Assembly (NCBI GenBank): GCA_002049455.2
Contig: KV919045.1
Location: 39,397 to 103,396, forward strand
DNA from: Porphyra umbilicalis
Taxonomy: Eukaryota > Rhodophyta > Bangiophyceae > Bangiales > Bangiaceae
Length of the DNA stretch: 64,000 nucleotides
Direction: 5' to 3'
Below are positions 45,018 to 55,805 of this stretch, in pieces. The notes under the pieces were generated by a model that had not been told where the DNA came from, ran no database searches, and worked only from the letters and a program-made list of their open reading frames with translations. How positions within the stretch are numbered: the first letter of the stretch is position 1; each line of letters opens with the position of its first letter. A program made the position numbers and the translations under genes.

Positions 45018-45792
45018 GCTGCTCCTCCTCCGACAGTGGAGCGCGAGTCCATGTGCCCATCTTCTTGCACAGTGACACAGCCCGGTGCATGGTGGCATTG
45101 TCGAAGGTAGCTTGCTCGAGCGCATCGTCTGCCATGTCCAGCGCACTCTGCATTAACTCCTTCATCTCCACCGCCTGCTCCACGCGCAAGTTCGTCCGCT
45201 TCTCCCGGACAGTGACAGTGACATTACCGTCGTCGCTGTGGTCCTCGCTCACAATCTTGACCTCCTTCTTCAGAAGCTTGGTCATCGTACGCACCCGCGC
45301 CAGCGCCGGCAGGGAGTCCCAGTTGATCGGGGTACGGCTGCGCGGTCCCGCCTGGCTGCCCCCGCCCTCCCCGGCCGTAATACTTGCCAGCGGCGTCTCC
45401 ACCGCCGCCCCCTCCACGCCAGCCATCCCACCGTCATCCGCAGCCGTAGCCCTCCCCCCCACATGCACTCCATCGGCGCGATGTATCACGGGGTGCACCC
45501 TCCCCGCCGCGGCAGCCCCAGCGCCTGCCACGCCCCCGACCGGGGAACAGTTAGATGGATCGTTGAGCCGCCCAGTGGCCCCCGCAGTCCCGCTCCCACC
45601 GGCTTCGTCGCGTGGAGCAACACTGCCGCCGCGCGTCTCCACGGTTGACCCTGGGACCCGGTCACCAATGCTACCAGGGGCACGGACGCTCCCACCGAGC
45701 AGCAGGCGACGGTGGACGCCAGCTGCGGGCGCGAGCACGCCCTGGGTGGCGTATGGCATGACGGCCGGGGCGCCCTCGGCGGCGGACGACAT
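44989..45792 (-). CDS. Hypothetical protein, 267 residues, coiled-coil C-terminus
   Basis: Single intact frame from ATG 45792 (MSSAAEGAPAVMPYATQG) to the stop at 44989. The N-terminal ~160 residues are Gly/Ala-rich. The C-terminal 100 are charged and helical: SLPALARVRTMTKLLKKEV, REKRTNLRVEQAVEMKELMQ and ALDMADDALEQATF suggest a coiled coil, ending in a basic QPIRRVRQRR tail. Base composition is lower in GC than the overlapping plus-strand frame, and amino-acid use is mixed, so I favour this strand. No family recognised; a structural or gag-like role is possible but unsupported. It is convergent with the previous gene, overlapping by 29 bp. Confidence 0.6.
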   Translation of the reverse strand: MSSAAEGAPAVMPYATQGVLAPAAGVHRRLLLGGSVRAPGSIGDRVPGSTVETRGGSVAPRDEAGGSGTAGATGRLNDPSNCSPVGGVAGAGAAAAGRVHPVIHRADGVHVGGRATAADDGGMAGVEGAAVETPLASITAGEGGGSQAGPRSRTPINWDSLPALARVRTMTKLLKKEVKIVSEDHSDDGNVTVTVREKRTNLRVEQAVEMKELMQSALDMADDALEQATFDNATMHRAVSLCKKMGTWTRAPLSEEEQPIRRVRQRR

Positions 45793-47298
45793 GGCAAAAC
45801 GGGGCGGGGGGAGGGGGAGGAGGGGGAGGAAAGTGCCGTCGAGAGGGGGCGCGGGGAGGGGGGATAGGGATCTTCAAGCGGCGGGGGGAGAAGCGGGGGT
45901 CGTCCGCGCCTCGACGAGGCTGGGACGTGGTCGTGCCTAGGCCAGGGAGCTGGGACAGAAAAGACTGGAGGTAGGCCTTAAAAGATGAACACCCCGACTC
46001 GTTGAAGCCGCTAAAATATTGTTTGCTGTTCGTCACCGCCTTTTGGGAAGTGGTCGAGGGGGGCGGCGTGGTGCTCACAAGCGCCAGTACAGGCTGTACC
46101 GAGATTCCAGGCTGCAGGGGCGTTCTCTTCTCGTCAGCGGCCGGGGGGCGGCCAGGGGGCGGACGGGGGGCAATCACCGTCCTGGAGCAAGAACCGTGGT
46201 TGGGGCGGGCGGTGGGAAGCGTTGGAACGTCTCTCTCGTGTGCGGTGGGAGGGATGACTCGAAATGCCTCTATTCCTTCTGGTGGCGCTGCGTGGCCCGG
46301 AACCAAACTGTGAGGGAACGGGGGCGGCACAGCGCCAGCGGCGTGCCGCAAGCGCTGCGGTGGATAGCAAGATACAGCAGGACGGGGGGTGGGGGTGGAA
46401 GTGTCGGCTGTGCCGCTTGTGTCCGATGGCCTTCCAGTTGTGGGAGCGCGGCGGGGGCGCCTACTCGCAACCCCTGTGTCTCTTGGTTATGGTGCCGCGT
46501 GGTAGGGACCCACAGTATCGGGCCGCAGGAGGGTCACAGTGCCAGCGGAGCGGCCACACGCGCTGATCTGTAGGTTGGTGGAGCACTAGCAGAGTGGTGG
46601 CGGCGTCGCCAGCGCCCGTGCAGGACGCGGGAAAGGATGAAGAGCGGAAGATTTCCAGCAGGCTTGCGCTAGTTGCCACCCGGACTGCGCTGCCAACTCC
46701 CTACCAGTGAGGTGGGCGTACAGGATACTGCTTGGGAGGGGGATTGAGGTCGGCGCCGCTCATGGCCGAGGCCTTTCGGGTGTTGGAGGTACGGCCGTGG
46801 GGGTATCCACGTCAGAGGGGGCAGGATGGGGTAAAACCACCAGCGGCGCTGCCACCAGCCCCGGCCACGAGGCCGCCGCACCGTTCGCCGGGAGGTGAAG
46901 CTGGGGCGTGTGCTGGGGGGGTATCTCCGGTGGCGCATATAGTCGATGGCCTTAGTCTGTCGGAGGCGCGGCGGTGGGGGGTCTACGTCTGCGGGGGCAT
47001 GGTGGGGGCACAGCGCCAGTGGCGCGGCTACCGTCCCTTTTCACGATGCCGCCGCACAGTGCTGCGGGGCGGGGAGGTGGGACGAGGGCAGGGGGCCTCA
47101 ATCGCCTGAGAAGCGGCGGCGTGCAGGTAAAAAGCCACATGGCCATCCCAGCCCACCACACGGCACCGTCACCAGCATCTGCTGCAGCCCCGCACCAGCA
47201 CCAGCTCTTCGTGTCCCGGATCCGCTTCGGCTGCGACGCCGCTACCGTTCCCAGCCTCTTCCACCACCTATCGGCGAGAATGTTCCAGTGCCCTCATG
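45793..47298. repeat. Intergenic with a degenerate ~90-bp repeat
   Basis: Similar blocks occur at about 46250-46340, 46427-46560, 46770-46860 and 46948-47035. The clearest pair (46770 and 46948) shares ggccttNNNNtgttggaggNNcgg, gtgggggtNtNcacgtc, gggggca and ccagYggcgcNgcNacc. Copies are strongly diverged and unevenly spaced. No gene is supported in this region. Confidence 0.45.
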
Positions 47299-47706
47299 CT
47301 GTTGCTGCCGCTCATGCCTTCGACTCCCCTCCTCCTTTCCTGCGGCGGCCGCCCTCCCCCCCCCACCTCTCCCCTTGTGTCGGCCACCCTCATCCCCCCC
47401 CCCCGCTGTTTTTCTGCCGCCCTCCTCCCACGCCCCCCCCCCCCGGTGCGGTGACTGCCCCCCCGCTCTCGTCGCAGCCGCCGACGTCTCGCTCCCGGCT
47501 CATCCTGTTGCTCCTGCTCAGGCTGCCGACCCCCCGCCTCTTCTCCTGCGTCGGCCGCCTTCCCACCCCCCCTTCTCCCATTGTGTCTGCCACCCTCACT
47601 CCCCCCCCCCCGTTTGTCTGCCGCCTTCCCCCCACCCCACCCCTCCCCCTGTGCGGTGAATGCCCCCTCTCTCTCGCCCCATTCCCCGCCGTCTCGCTCC
47701 TGGCTC
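47299..47706 (+). repeat. ~205-bp tandem duplication, C-rich
   Basis: 47299-47505 and 47507-47706 align: tgttgctNcNgctca, cctgcgNcggccgcc, ttgtgtcNgccaccctca followed by a C-run, ctgccgccNtcc, gtgcggtgaNtgcccc, cgccgNcgtctcgctcc and ggctc. Each copy carries a C-run of 10 or more bases. The duplication is probably by slippage or unequal exchange; the reverse strand is open but compositional. Confidence 0.75.
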
Positions 47707-49627
47707 GCAGGTGAGGTCGACGCGGTGCCTGTGACGGCGGCATTGACGGGGAAATTCAAGGGAGGATTGCTGGTGGGGGAGGGGGGGGGGGATGCAGCGA
47801 GGCGCTGACAACGACAACATCGACCAGTGCAGTCTTCGACATCTCATTGGCGGCGTCTGTAAAGTCGGCTCCCGCCGTCGGCGCTGTCACCTCGTTGATC
47901 CCGACCGCCGCCACTGCCATGGCGGCCTTCTGCCCGTTCACGACACCGCCGTCGGCTGCCGCTGCGTCGCTGCCGTAGACGCCGGCGCTGTCTACGGCCC
48001 AACCAGCGGGGGCACATAGTGTACCCCGGCGCGGATGCTCCCCGGATCGCCGCCCCGAACCCCATCAGCACCAACGTTGCAGCAACTACGGCGCCGGCCT
48101 TCCTGCCGTCACTGACGCGGCCTGCGTCGCTCGCTGCCACCGCCGTACCCCCTGCCACGTTCCCCCACACTCTGAGTCGACTATGTCGGGGGCAGGGGCG
48201 TCTGGCGGCGGGGCGGGGGCGTCTATATGGTTGTGGGGACACGCCCGACGACGGTGGCCGCGGGCTGCCCACCTGGGCCAGACATACCACCCCCTACCCG
48301 ACTGTTAGCCGCCACCGCTTTTAGTCCTATGGCAGTCCCCACGTGCCTCCATGCAGTTCGTAGCGTCCCTGCACCCCCTGTACGCGTGCGACGGCGACGT
48401 CAGGGTCGTTTCTGTTGGGGTCCACCCCGTTGGCTCCCGCAACCACAGAGTAGCCCTGTTATGTCTGCCCTGGGTGCAACGACAGCCTCGTCTCTTCCAT
48501 ATCCGGAATAGAAGTCCTTATCATTCAAGCCAACTGCGCCTATGGCGGCGGCAACTGCGGTGCGAGCTTTGCCCGAAGGGGCGACGCGTGGGGAAAACTA
48601 GCTGGCCCGACAGTGGGTGAGGCGTGGGAGGAAGGGCTGGAGGGGGCGTCCAGGCGGAAGGAGGAGGGCACCTCGCGGCCGCCCCCGCAGCAACGTGCCG
48701 CTGCACGTCGGGGTCGGTGGCAAAATCCCAGGGGTGGCGGCAGCGAGGCGGCGAGACGAATGCGATCACCTCCTTCACAGGGGCGCCCTCCCTGCCACCT
48801 GCGCATGATGGCGTTGGCGGGACCCCCTTCCAAATCGATGCAGCTGGAGAAGACATTGATCTTGGGTGATCCACGCCGTTGGAGCAGGCCTTGGTGTGAG
48901 TCCCGCCTGAGGTATGCCATTTCATGTCCCAACTGCGTACTTGTGTAGTGCCCGAAGCAGCATTTCTGTTGGACGCAGGGATTTCGTGTCGACGAGGTGT
49001 GCCTGCTTGGCGCTTTTCTGACATGCATACCCGTCTCTGCCTTGCCCCCGATTTGACCAACGTGACCGGCTCTGCTGCCACAGACTGGATAGACACCTGC
49101 CCCAGTCAGCCCTTCGTGGCTTGACACCAAAGACAAGGGACGTGCCTGCCTGTTCATGGTGCGTTGGGTGACTGTGGTGGCTTTTCTCCCCCTCCTCCAC
49201 CATCAGACGCACGCTTTCATTGGATTGTCGCTCTTGAGGTACAGTCCACGTGCTTGGCCTCTCACTGATCATTCTTGGTAACTGACGGACTGACTACGCA
49301 GCATGTGACCTTGACAGTCTCTCACGGAGCCTCGGACGGGGACGAACGTGTTAGGGTGCATCGCCCTGTCGCGTGTCTCGGTCAGAGCAAGGTACGTGTC
49401 TCAAGGGAAAGCGCCGGGCTTGGAGGGTACTTTTCTCGGTCAGTTGCATGGGAGAGGTGCGGTGCGGAGCGGCTCGCTTACCACGCCACATCCGATTGCT
49501 TGTCTTCTATGGACCTCGCCTCCTCTAGGGCTGTATCCTTGCTCGCTGTCGTCTACCACTACCGACAACGATCTGGACGTCACTCTCTTGCAGCACACCT
49601 CTCCCCCACTGCCTATAGGGTCGCATC
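47707..49627. other. No gene supported; upstream flank of hAT element
   Basis: A minus-strand segment at 47770-48120 reads as plausible protein in pieces (VAAVGINEVTAPTAGADF, AGAVVAATLVLMGFGAAIRG) but in different frames; it may be a gene remnant. The 5' terminus of the hAT element should lie in 48500-49600, but I could not find a copy of its 3' terminal sequence. Confidence 0.4.
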
Positions 49628-52402
49628 ATGGACCCCTTTCTGTCGTCGCAGCAGAGTGAGACGAACCTGGCCCCCCCGAGTGGTGCTCCTACCCCTGGTG
49701 ACGACAGCGCGTCCACTGAACCTAGCGGCTTAACGCCGTCGGCGTCGGTCACGCCGACGGATGAGGTGGCGGCAGCGGAGGCCGAGAAGCAAGAACGTGG
49801 AAAGAGGAGCGCCGTGTGGGGGTATTGCTCCCGAAACAAGGGGGTCCCGTACCGCGCTGGGCAGCCGTCGGAGCAGGCCTTCTGCAACTACTGCGTCGAA
49901 AAGGGCATGAGCCACGTCCTTAACGGTCGCCCTGACGTCCTATTGACGCACCTGCTGCAGTGCTCCAACGTACCCGATGCAGTCAAGCTCTCCTTTGGAA
50001 AGGGCGCCAAGCGGCGGGCACACCGTTCGGCCAGCGAAAACCTGACCAAGGCCTTACCATTGACGACGACGACGCCCGGTGGGCCGATGGATGCGTTTTG
50101 CGTGGCCGAGCCGATGGCTCCCGACAAGTACAGGGAGCTGGGTCATGAGCTCCTGCGCGTCATCCTCTACTGCAACATCTCTTTCAACTGCATGCAGTCT
50201 CCGCCACTGGTGGCGTTCTTCCTGAAGTGGATCCCCGGCCTGCAGCGCGTACCGTCGCCTCGTGACCTGAGCGGCAATATTTTAGAGGAGGTCTACGGCT
50301 CTGTGCGCGATGCCGCGGCAAAGGTCTACCAGAACGGCGTCCACGTCGTGCTAACCATCGACGGGTGGAAGAGTCGGTCGGGCACCAAACTACTCGGCGT
50401 CCTCTTGCACAACACGCGACTATCCGACGGCATGGTCACCACGGACTTGCACAGCACGGTGGACATCACGGGTTTGGCCGAGACCGGCCACCTTGTGCAG
50501 GACGTGCTGCAAAAGGTGCTCGATGATGGCCAGGCGCACGCCTCGTTCTCCGTAGCGGGCGTCACGGGTGTGGACCAGGTACACACCTCCACGGCGATTG
50601 GTGTCGTGAGCGACTCGGCCAGCCCCAATGTCGCCGCCAAGAAGGCGTTGGTGACTAAGTACCCGGCCCTCATTGCCTCCCTGTGCTATGCGCACCAGAT
50701 CAACCTCATGATGGGCAACATCCTGACCCACCCAATGATGCGGGCCGTCGCGGCGCAGTGCTGCATACTGATGGCTTTCTTCACGCGCTCGACAAAGTAC
50801 ATGGGAAGGCTGCAGTTGCTGATGGAAAAGATCATGTGTCGGCGGCTCGGCTTCATTAAGAAGGGCGAAACACGGTGGTACAGCCACCATGGGATGGTGC
50901 GGCGCATACTGCAGCTCATGCCAGCCCTGGTGGAGTTTGCCAACACCTTTGTCATGGATGAGGAGCTACGGCAAGCGGATAAGGGCGCTCGTGTGGTCGC
51001 GCTGCTTCACAACTCGCGCTTTTGGGAGCGAGCGAGCATCATGCGGACGCTGCTTCGGCCACTTGTCGTGGAGCTGGGCGTCATTGAGCGGCGGGCGTCC
51101 AGCTTTGCCGACGTCGCCTCATCCTTTGGACGGCTGTTTGCCTTCTTCTCCAGCATGAAGAACACCACCTCTTCTTTAATGCCTGACGGCGCTGTGGCCG
51201 TAGCTCCTCTTTTTTCTGTCCCTTCTGACCCGACGCCAAGGGCGCTAACCCATCTCCTCGCTGGGACCATCCTCAAGCACGTGCAATGGCGCTTCACCTT
51301 CAACTACGAAGCGGAGCTGCTGGTGCTGGCTCATGCGCTGGATCCGAGCCGCCATCTCCAAGGCCTACGCCACCTTTCCGGTGACTACTCTTCCAAGGAG
51401 GCCCTCATCACCAAGTTCATGGCGCTGTGCCTGCGGCTTGGGCTGCCGACCGAGGGCAACATCAACCAAAACCCGAACGCCTTGGCAGAGACTATCCAGA
51501 CGGCCATGGACTACTTTGATGGCGGTCCCCGACCCTTGCTGGACCTGAAGCTGGGTACGGTGCCGGGCCCCCATGTGGTGGAGGCGGTGGCGCGCTGAGC
51601 TCTCAGTGTTGACCACGCCGGTGCAGCCCTGCCTGTCGTTGCGCAACACCTGCTCTCCATCCCGGCACACGCAGCGGAGCTGGAGCGGATCTGGTCCGCG
51701 ATGGGCCTGGCCAACACCAAGCTCCGGTCACGGCTGGACATGGCGTGGTTGCGGAAGATGACGCGGGTATGCATGCAAATGCGCGAGGCGGTCGCGTCCA
51801 AGAGCAAGAAGCGGACAACCTATACTCCCGGCTGCATCTTCCCGGCTGGTGGTGCGGGTGCTGATCAGGTCGACGACGAGGCGACCGGCGGGCTGTCGTC
51901 AATGCTCGGCAGCTTGACGGCGGACCCAGAGCTTGAGCCGCAGACCGGTTTGTCCAGCGGGACGCTGCCACTGGACGGGCGCGAGCCGCTGGCGGTCGGG
52001 CAGACAGACGAGTCGTTCGACCAGGAGCTGCATCGGTTGGAGGAGGGAGTCGAACAGTTGCTGATGGTCGAGCGGCAAGAATGCGGCGGGCCTCCTGACG
52101 ACGAGGAGGCCGCTCCGGTCGACCAAGGTCGCCATGTCACTGCGGATACTGACATGTTTGCCATGTTTGTACGGTTCAAACACGGTTCTGGTGCTGCCAA
52201 TGTACCCAACGCAGCGCCAGGTGACGGAGCTGGGAGTGGAGCGCGTCGTCAAGGTGCCACTGCCGCTGCGGGGGATCCGATGGGGGATGGCGGTGCCCAC
52301 CGCTACCGGCGCGTCTCGCAGCGCAAGGTCGTGGGGCTGGGTGACGTCTTTGACGTGGTGTGGTACCTTGCGGCAGCAGAGCGCCTGTACGGTGAAGGGT
52401 GA
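49628..52402 (+). pseudogene. hAT transposase split by one in-frame TGA
   Basis: Cut-and-paste transposase. ATG 49628 opens 656 codons. Residues about 60-120 hold a BED-type zinc finger (FCNYCVEKG, then LLTHLLQC). The catalytic core shows VVLTIDGWKSRSG with the first Asp, VVSDSASPNVAAKK with the second, and the CYAHQINLM helix typical of hAT proteins. The frame meets TGA at 51596-51598, but the same frame continues at once: ALSVDHAGAALPVVAQHLL, then the hAT C-terminal dimerisation block IPAHAAELERIWSAMGLANT with its conserved Glu, and a ~220-residue extension to 52402. Without the TGA the protein would be 924 residues. The single stop, with no other damage, suggests recent inactivation, readthrough, or a base error. 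Confidence 0.88.
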
Positions 52403-52695
52403 TGATATTGTAGGCGTAGTGTTGGGTGGGCTCGATGGTGAAGGAAACAAGACTGGCGGGGACTCGGCAGTATCGACCCCAGACTGCATGCATTTTTACA
52501 ATTGGATCAACCGCGGCTGCGATTACAGAAGAATCAAGGAACCATAGGGTGCTACCTGTCTCAAATAACTATTTATGGGTGCTACTTGGGGCGTTTTGGG
52601 GGCGCTGTTAGACTTCAGAAGGGCGCTGTTAGGGCGCCATTAGGGCGCGGTTACGCCCCACGCCCCTCACATAGGGGCGCTACTGCAAACCCTAC
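49628..52695 (+). mobile_element. hAT DNA transposon (5' end undefined)
   Basis: Encodes a hAT transposase (next entry). After the frame ends at 52402 come ~290 bp with several GGGCGC repeats (GGGCGCTGTTA at 52600-52635, GGGCGCCATTA, GGGCGCGGTTA) and a terminus near 52695 (ggggcgctactgcaaaccct), probable subterminal transposase-binding sites. The 3' 500 bp are duplicated in inverse at 39985-40480. Neither an 8-bp target duplication nor the left terminus could be identified, so the element may be truncated on the left. Confidence 0.85.
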
Positions 52696-54784
52696 TTCTG
52701 GCCAACGTCGCGTACGTGGGCCGTTCCCACAACCAATAGGATCACGTCCTTGGCTTGATTTGAAAATCTGCTGGCCGGCAGATTGAAATGCAACACACAC
52801 TTTCACGCGTGCGCACACAATTTAGTTTTGGCTATCCAGACAAGTACAGCCTTGTAACCTCGGCTGGATTCTCGAGTGGGACGGCGGCGGGACCTGCTTG
52901 GTGGATGTCAGCCGGCCCGCTCACGATAAATAGGTCGCGGCGGTTCGTCCGGTCAAGAAGGGACACAGGCTGTCCTACTTTTCTTTTGAAATCAATTCGG
53001 TTCTGACCACGTGGTCCGGCTCTGCCAGGACCCAGCGCCATTGGTTCCCGAAGACTACACGCTCGTGCAGTGCGCGTGGTCAGTCATTCCATGGTCATCG
53101 TCACCGCCCGACGACTGCCCCATCCAAGCCCATCCAAGCCCATCGCCCATCCAACCGAGACTTGGATGGGCGTTGTTGGCCGCTCTGGGAGACCCCCGAT
53201 TTCCCATCCAAACGTGCTTTGGATGGGCTTGTGGGTCCCACCCGAAGCAGCGACTCGCATACAGAACGTGCCGTAGAACCGTTACTTTCGAGTTCGAGCG
53301 AGGCCGTCCAGCAACATCACCGTTTGATTGGTCCAGCATGGTTCTCCGCCCGTTCTAGGCCCTACCTAACAGTAGCCCCTGTATCGGCTGCGCCAGGCAA
53401 GCACTGCCGGCCACCGTAGCAGGAGGAGGTCGAGACCGTGATAATCTGCACAAGAATCTATGCATTGTATAGTACTTTCAATCTAAGTCAGATGGATTGT
53501 TTCCACGTTGCCGTCGTCACGACCAGAACGGCGGTCGTCTTCTTCACGCCGCCGGACGCCGACACGACATGACTTGGTCGTGAAAATCGAGGCCAGTCGG
53601 CGACATCGAAAAACACCGCGCTCGACGTGGACCACCGCAATTTGCATCGGGAGTGCAAAAAATCCGCCACTTGCACAGTGTCTTACGAAGTGCCCCCTCG
53701 TCCCTGGCACTTACGTGCCGCCTGGCGCAACGGAGGACATGCCGGGGCTCGCAGGCAAGACACCTCTGTCATCCGCGACTTCTCCTCGCCAGATGTGGAG
53801 CCCGATGTGACAACGGCGGGCCGCGGCCACGGCCAATGCAATTGATATCCGCACTTCGCAGAGTATTTAACTTCTTACAGGACAAGTCGGAAGGGACAGC
53901 ACCCGCCGCGTGTGGCGGCCAACCATGTACGTGTGACAGCCAATCACAAGGTCCCGTAGATTCAATTTAGTTTTTTTATATGAAACGGCCGCGCCTGCCG
54001 AGGTTCATCTCCGGCGGGCCCCGCCAGTCAGGCTTCTCAAGGCCGGACCTCGGGACTATGCCATGTGCCGGAAACGCCCATCCAAAAATGCCCGGATGGC
54101 CCATCCAGACCCCATCCAAAACGGTTTTGCAGCGGGTGTGCCCCTGCGGAGCGCCTCCCGACACGGTTGTCTGCGGTGGCTGCGAGGGCACGGTGGTGAG
54201 GGTGGTGTGGGCAGCAGTGGGGGGGGCGGGCAGCGTTGCCGTGGCGGGGGCCGGGCGGCGGGGAGGGGGTTGGGAGGGTGGTGGGCGGCCATCCGTTGGG
54301 GGCCTGACGCCGCGTTGCGGGTGGGGAACGCGGTGTGGTCGTGCTGTTGGCGGGGAGAGGTAAGGAGGGACGCTTGGGGGCTGGGGGGCGGGGTGGAACG
54401 AAGGCTGGTGGCGCGGCGTGTGGGCCTGGAGGAACGAGACTCGTGTCGTGGTTGCGTTTCTATCCGGTTTGTTTTTCAAGAACAGTCTTGTGCGCCCTGT
54501 TTGCTGTGTCCTGTTTTCTCCACTCATGCTCCGCTCTCCGCCGTGTCCACTTCCTTTGTTGGTCGCGGGGTCAGCGGCCGTTATTCGGCACAAAACACAT
54601 GACGAACAGAACAGAGACTGTACGGCCACTGCGGCGTCCAGAAAACAACAAGAATACAAAACGCGGCCCATCATTGGGTATCTCGCCCTGCCCAGCTGCA
54701 GCCACAAGGCACGGCTTGCACGACCGGTTCCATCCCCCACCCAGGTTGTCAGACCGCCGAACTTGGTGCCCCGGACGCGCCCGC
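52696..54784. other. Intergenic with GGATGGG inverted repeats, no gene supported
   Basis: 53103-53240 contains ccatccaa units followed by inverted ttggatggg units (53103-53150, 53160-53170, 53200-53230), and 54070-54122 has more. The block 53084-53150 is the inverse of 520-562, so this is a dispersed repeat. A minus-strand frame at 53488-53676 has mixed composition (SSAVFFDVADWPRF) but no start context or domain. 54180-54360 is G-rich. Confidence 0.45.
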
Positions 54785-55180
54785 TTACACAGGACTGTCC
54801 TCGGGGCGCCCGGCCCCCCAGCAGCACACCAAGATGCACCGAAACGTGCGCCCACACACATGCCACACGAACAGCAGAGCGATTGCTACCAGCAGCACCC
54901 ACACTGGAAGGTCCTGCGAGCAAATAGACGCACCGCCCGGCAGTAGCAGGTGCCGGCGGCACTCTTCCCCGTCGGCAGCATCAGCAGGAAAGGCAGGCGG
55001 GGGGGTAACTTCCGGCGTCTTGATGGGCGACCGCGTCTGGGGCGCCCAGCCGCCCGACAGCTGCGGCGGCGGCAGCGCGGCAGTCGCCCCGTCGGCGACA
55101 GAGAGGGCGAGGGAGAGGGCGAGGGCGAGGGCAAAGAACAGGAGCGCCTCCAAGTGTGAGACAGGCCATTTGGTGCGCAT
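54785..55180 (-). CDS. Small single-pass membrane protein
   Basis: 131 residues from ATG 55180. The N-terminus MRTKWPVSHLEALLFFALAL then ALSLALSVADGA is a strong signal peptide. A ~50-residue luminal or extracellular part with Pro/Ala and a few Cys follows (EECRRHLLLPGGASICSQDL), then one transmembrane helix (PVWVLLVAIALLFVWHVCG) and a short Cys-containing tail. This predicts a type I membrane protein. An upstream in-frame Met at 55264 would bury the signal peptide, so I prefer 55180. A TATATA box on this strand lies at 55341-55348. Family not recognised; the hydrophobic architecture makes chance unlikely. Confidence 0.6.
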   Translation of the reverse strand: MRTKWPVSHLEALLFFALALALSLALSVADGATAALPPPQLSGGWAPQTRSPIKTPEVTPPPAFPADAADGEECRRHLLLPGGASICSQDLPVWVLLVAIALLFVWHVCGRTFRCILVCCWGAGRPEDSPV

Positions 55181-55618
55181 GGTGTGGGTATTGGGACGCT
55201 GGGAGGTGAGGAGGGATTGGGCGGTCATCGTGCACAGGATCGAGCACGCGCTGATGGGCGGCACGTCGGGTTAGGGAGAGCGGCGTTAGTCGACAGCAGA
55301 CGCAGGTGCGGGCGGACCAGAGGCCGCACATGGTCGGCCAATATATAAGCCAAAGCGCGAGAGCCCATCGTTGAGTGCGATCGGCGGAGGGGCCCGGCGC
55401 CCCGCCTCTTTACGGCCGCGCGCACAATGTGCGACCAAGGCGATGCCACTGCCGCTAAGAGTCGCAAAAGTGCGACCGCCGGGCGGTCGACTTAGCTCGA
55501 CACATCCAGTACCCGTCGAGCGGAAGCTCTGCGGGGCAGGAGGCGTGCATGTGTTCGCGGCTGGCACGCGACGTGGCACAGGCACGGTGGGCAAGTAAAA
55601 GAGTGCGCAGGGTTCGGC

Positions 55619-55705
55619 GTGCCATCGGGACGGCATCATCATGATGCCGTCCCGATGGCACCATTGGAACACTTCCTCCGCATGATGCGGAGGAAGTGTT
55701 CCAAT
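55619..55705. repeat. Two perfect palindromes back to back
   Basis: 55619-55661 is a 43-bp perfect inverted repeat (arms gtgccatcgggacggcatcat, one-base centre). One base later, 55663-55705 is another 43-bp perfect one (arms attggaacacttcctccgcat, one-base centre). Their sequences are unrelated to each other. On RNA each would fold into a near-continuous 21-bp hairpin with essentially no loop. Confidence 0.9.
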
Positions 55706-55733
55706 CGAATCAAGGGTATAAAACTCGGGCCCC

Positions 55734-55805
55734 GCGAGTTCCAGGGTTTCCGGGCCATCTGGAAGGGTGTCCCGGCGCGAGTTCCAGGGTTTCTGGCCCA
55801 TCTGG
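55734..55805 (+). repeat. 29-bp direct repeat pair
   Basis: gcgagttccagggtttcYgg followed by Ycatctgg at 55734-55762 and 55777-55805, 43 bp apart, with two differences. It begins about 15 bp after a GTATAAAAC sequence at 55716-55724. No gene can be assigned to 55265-56840 as a whole; 55990-56820 is AT-richer with no recognisable content. Confidence 0.75.
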
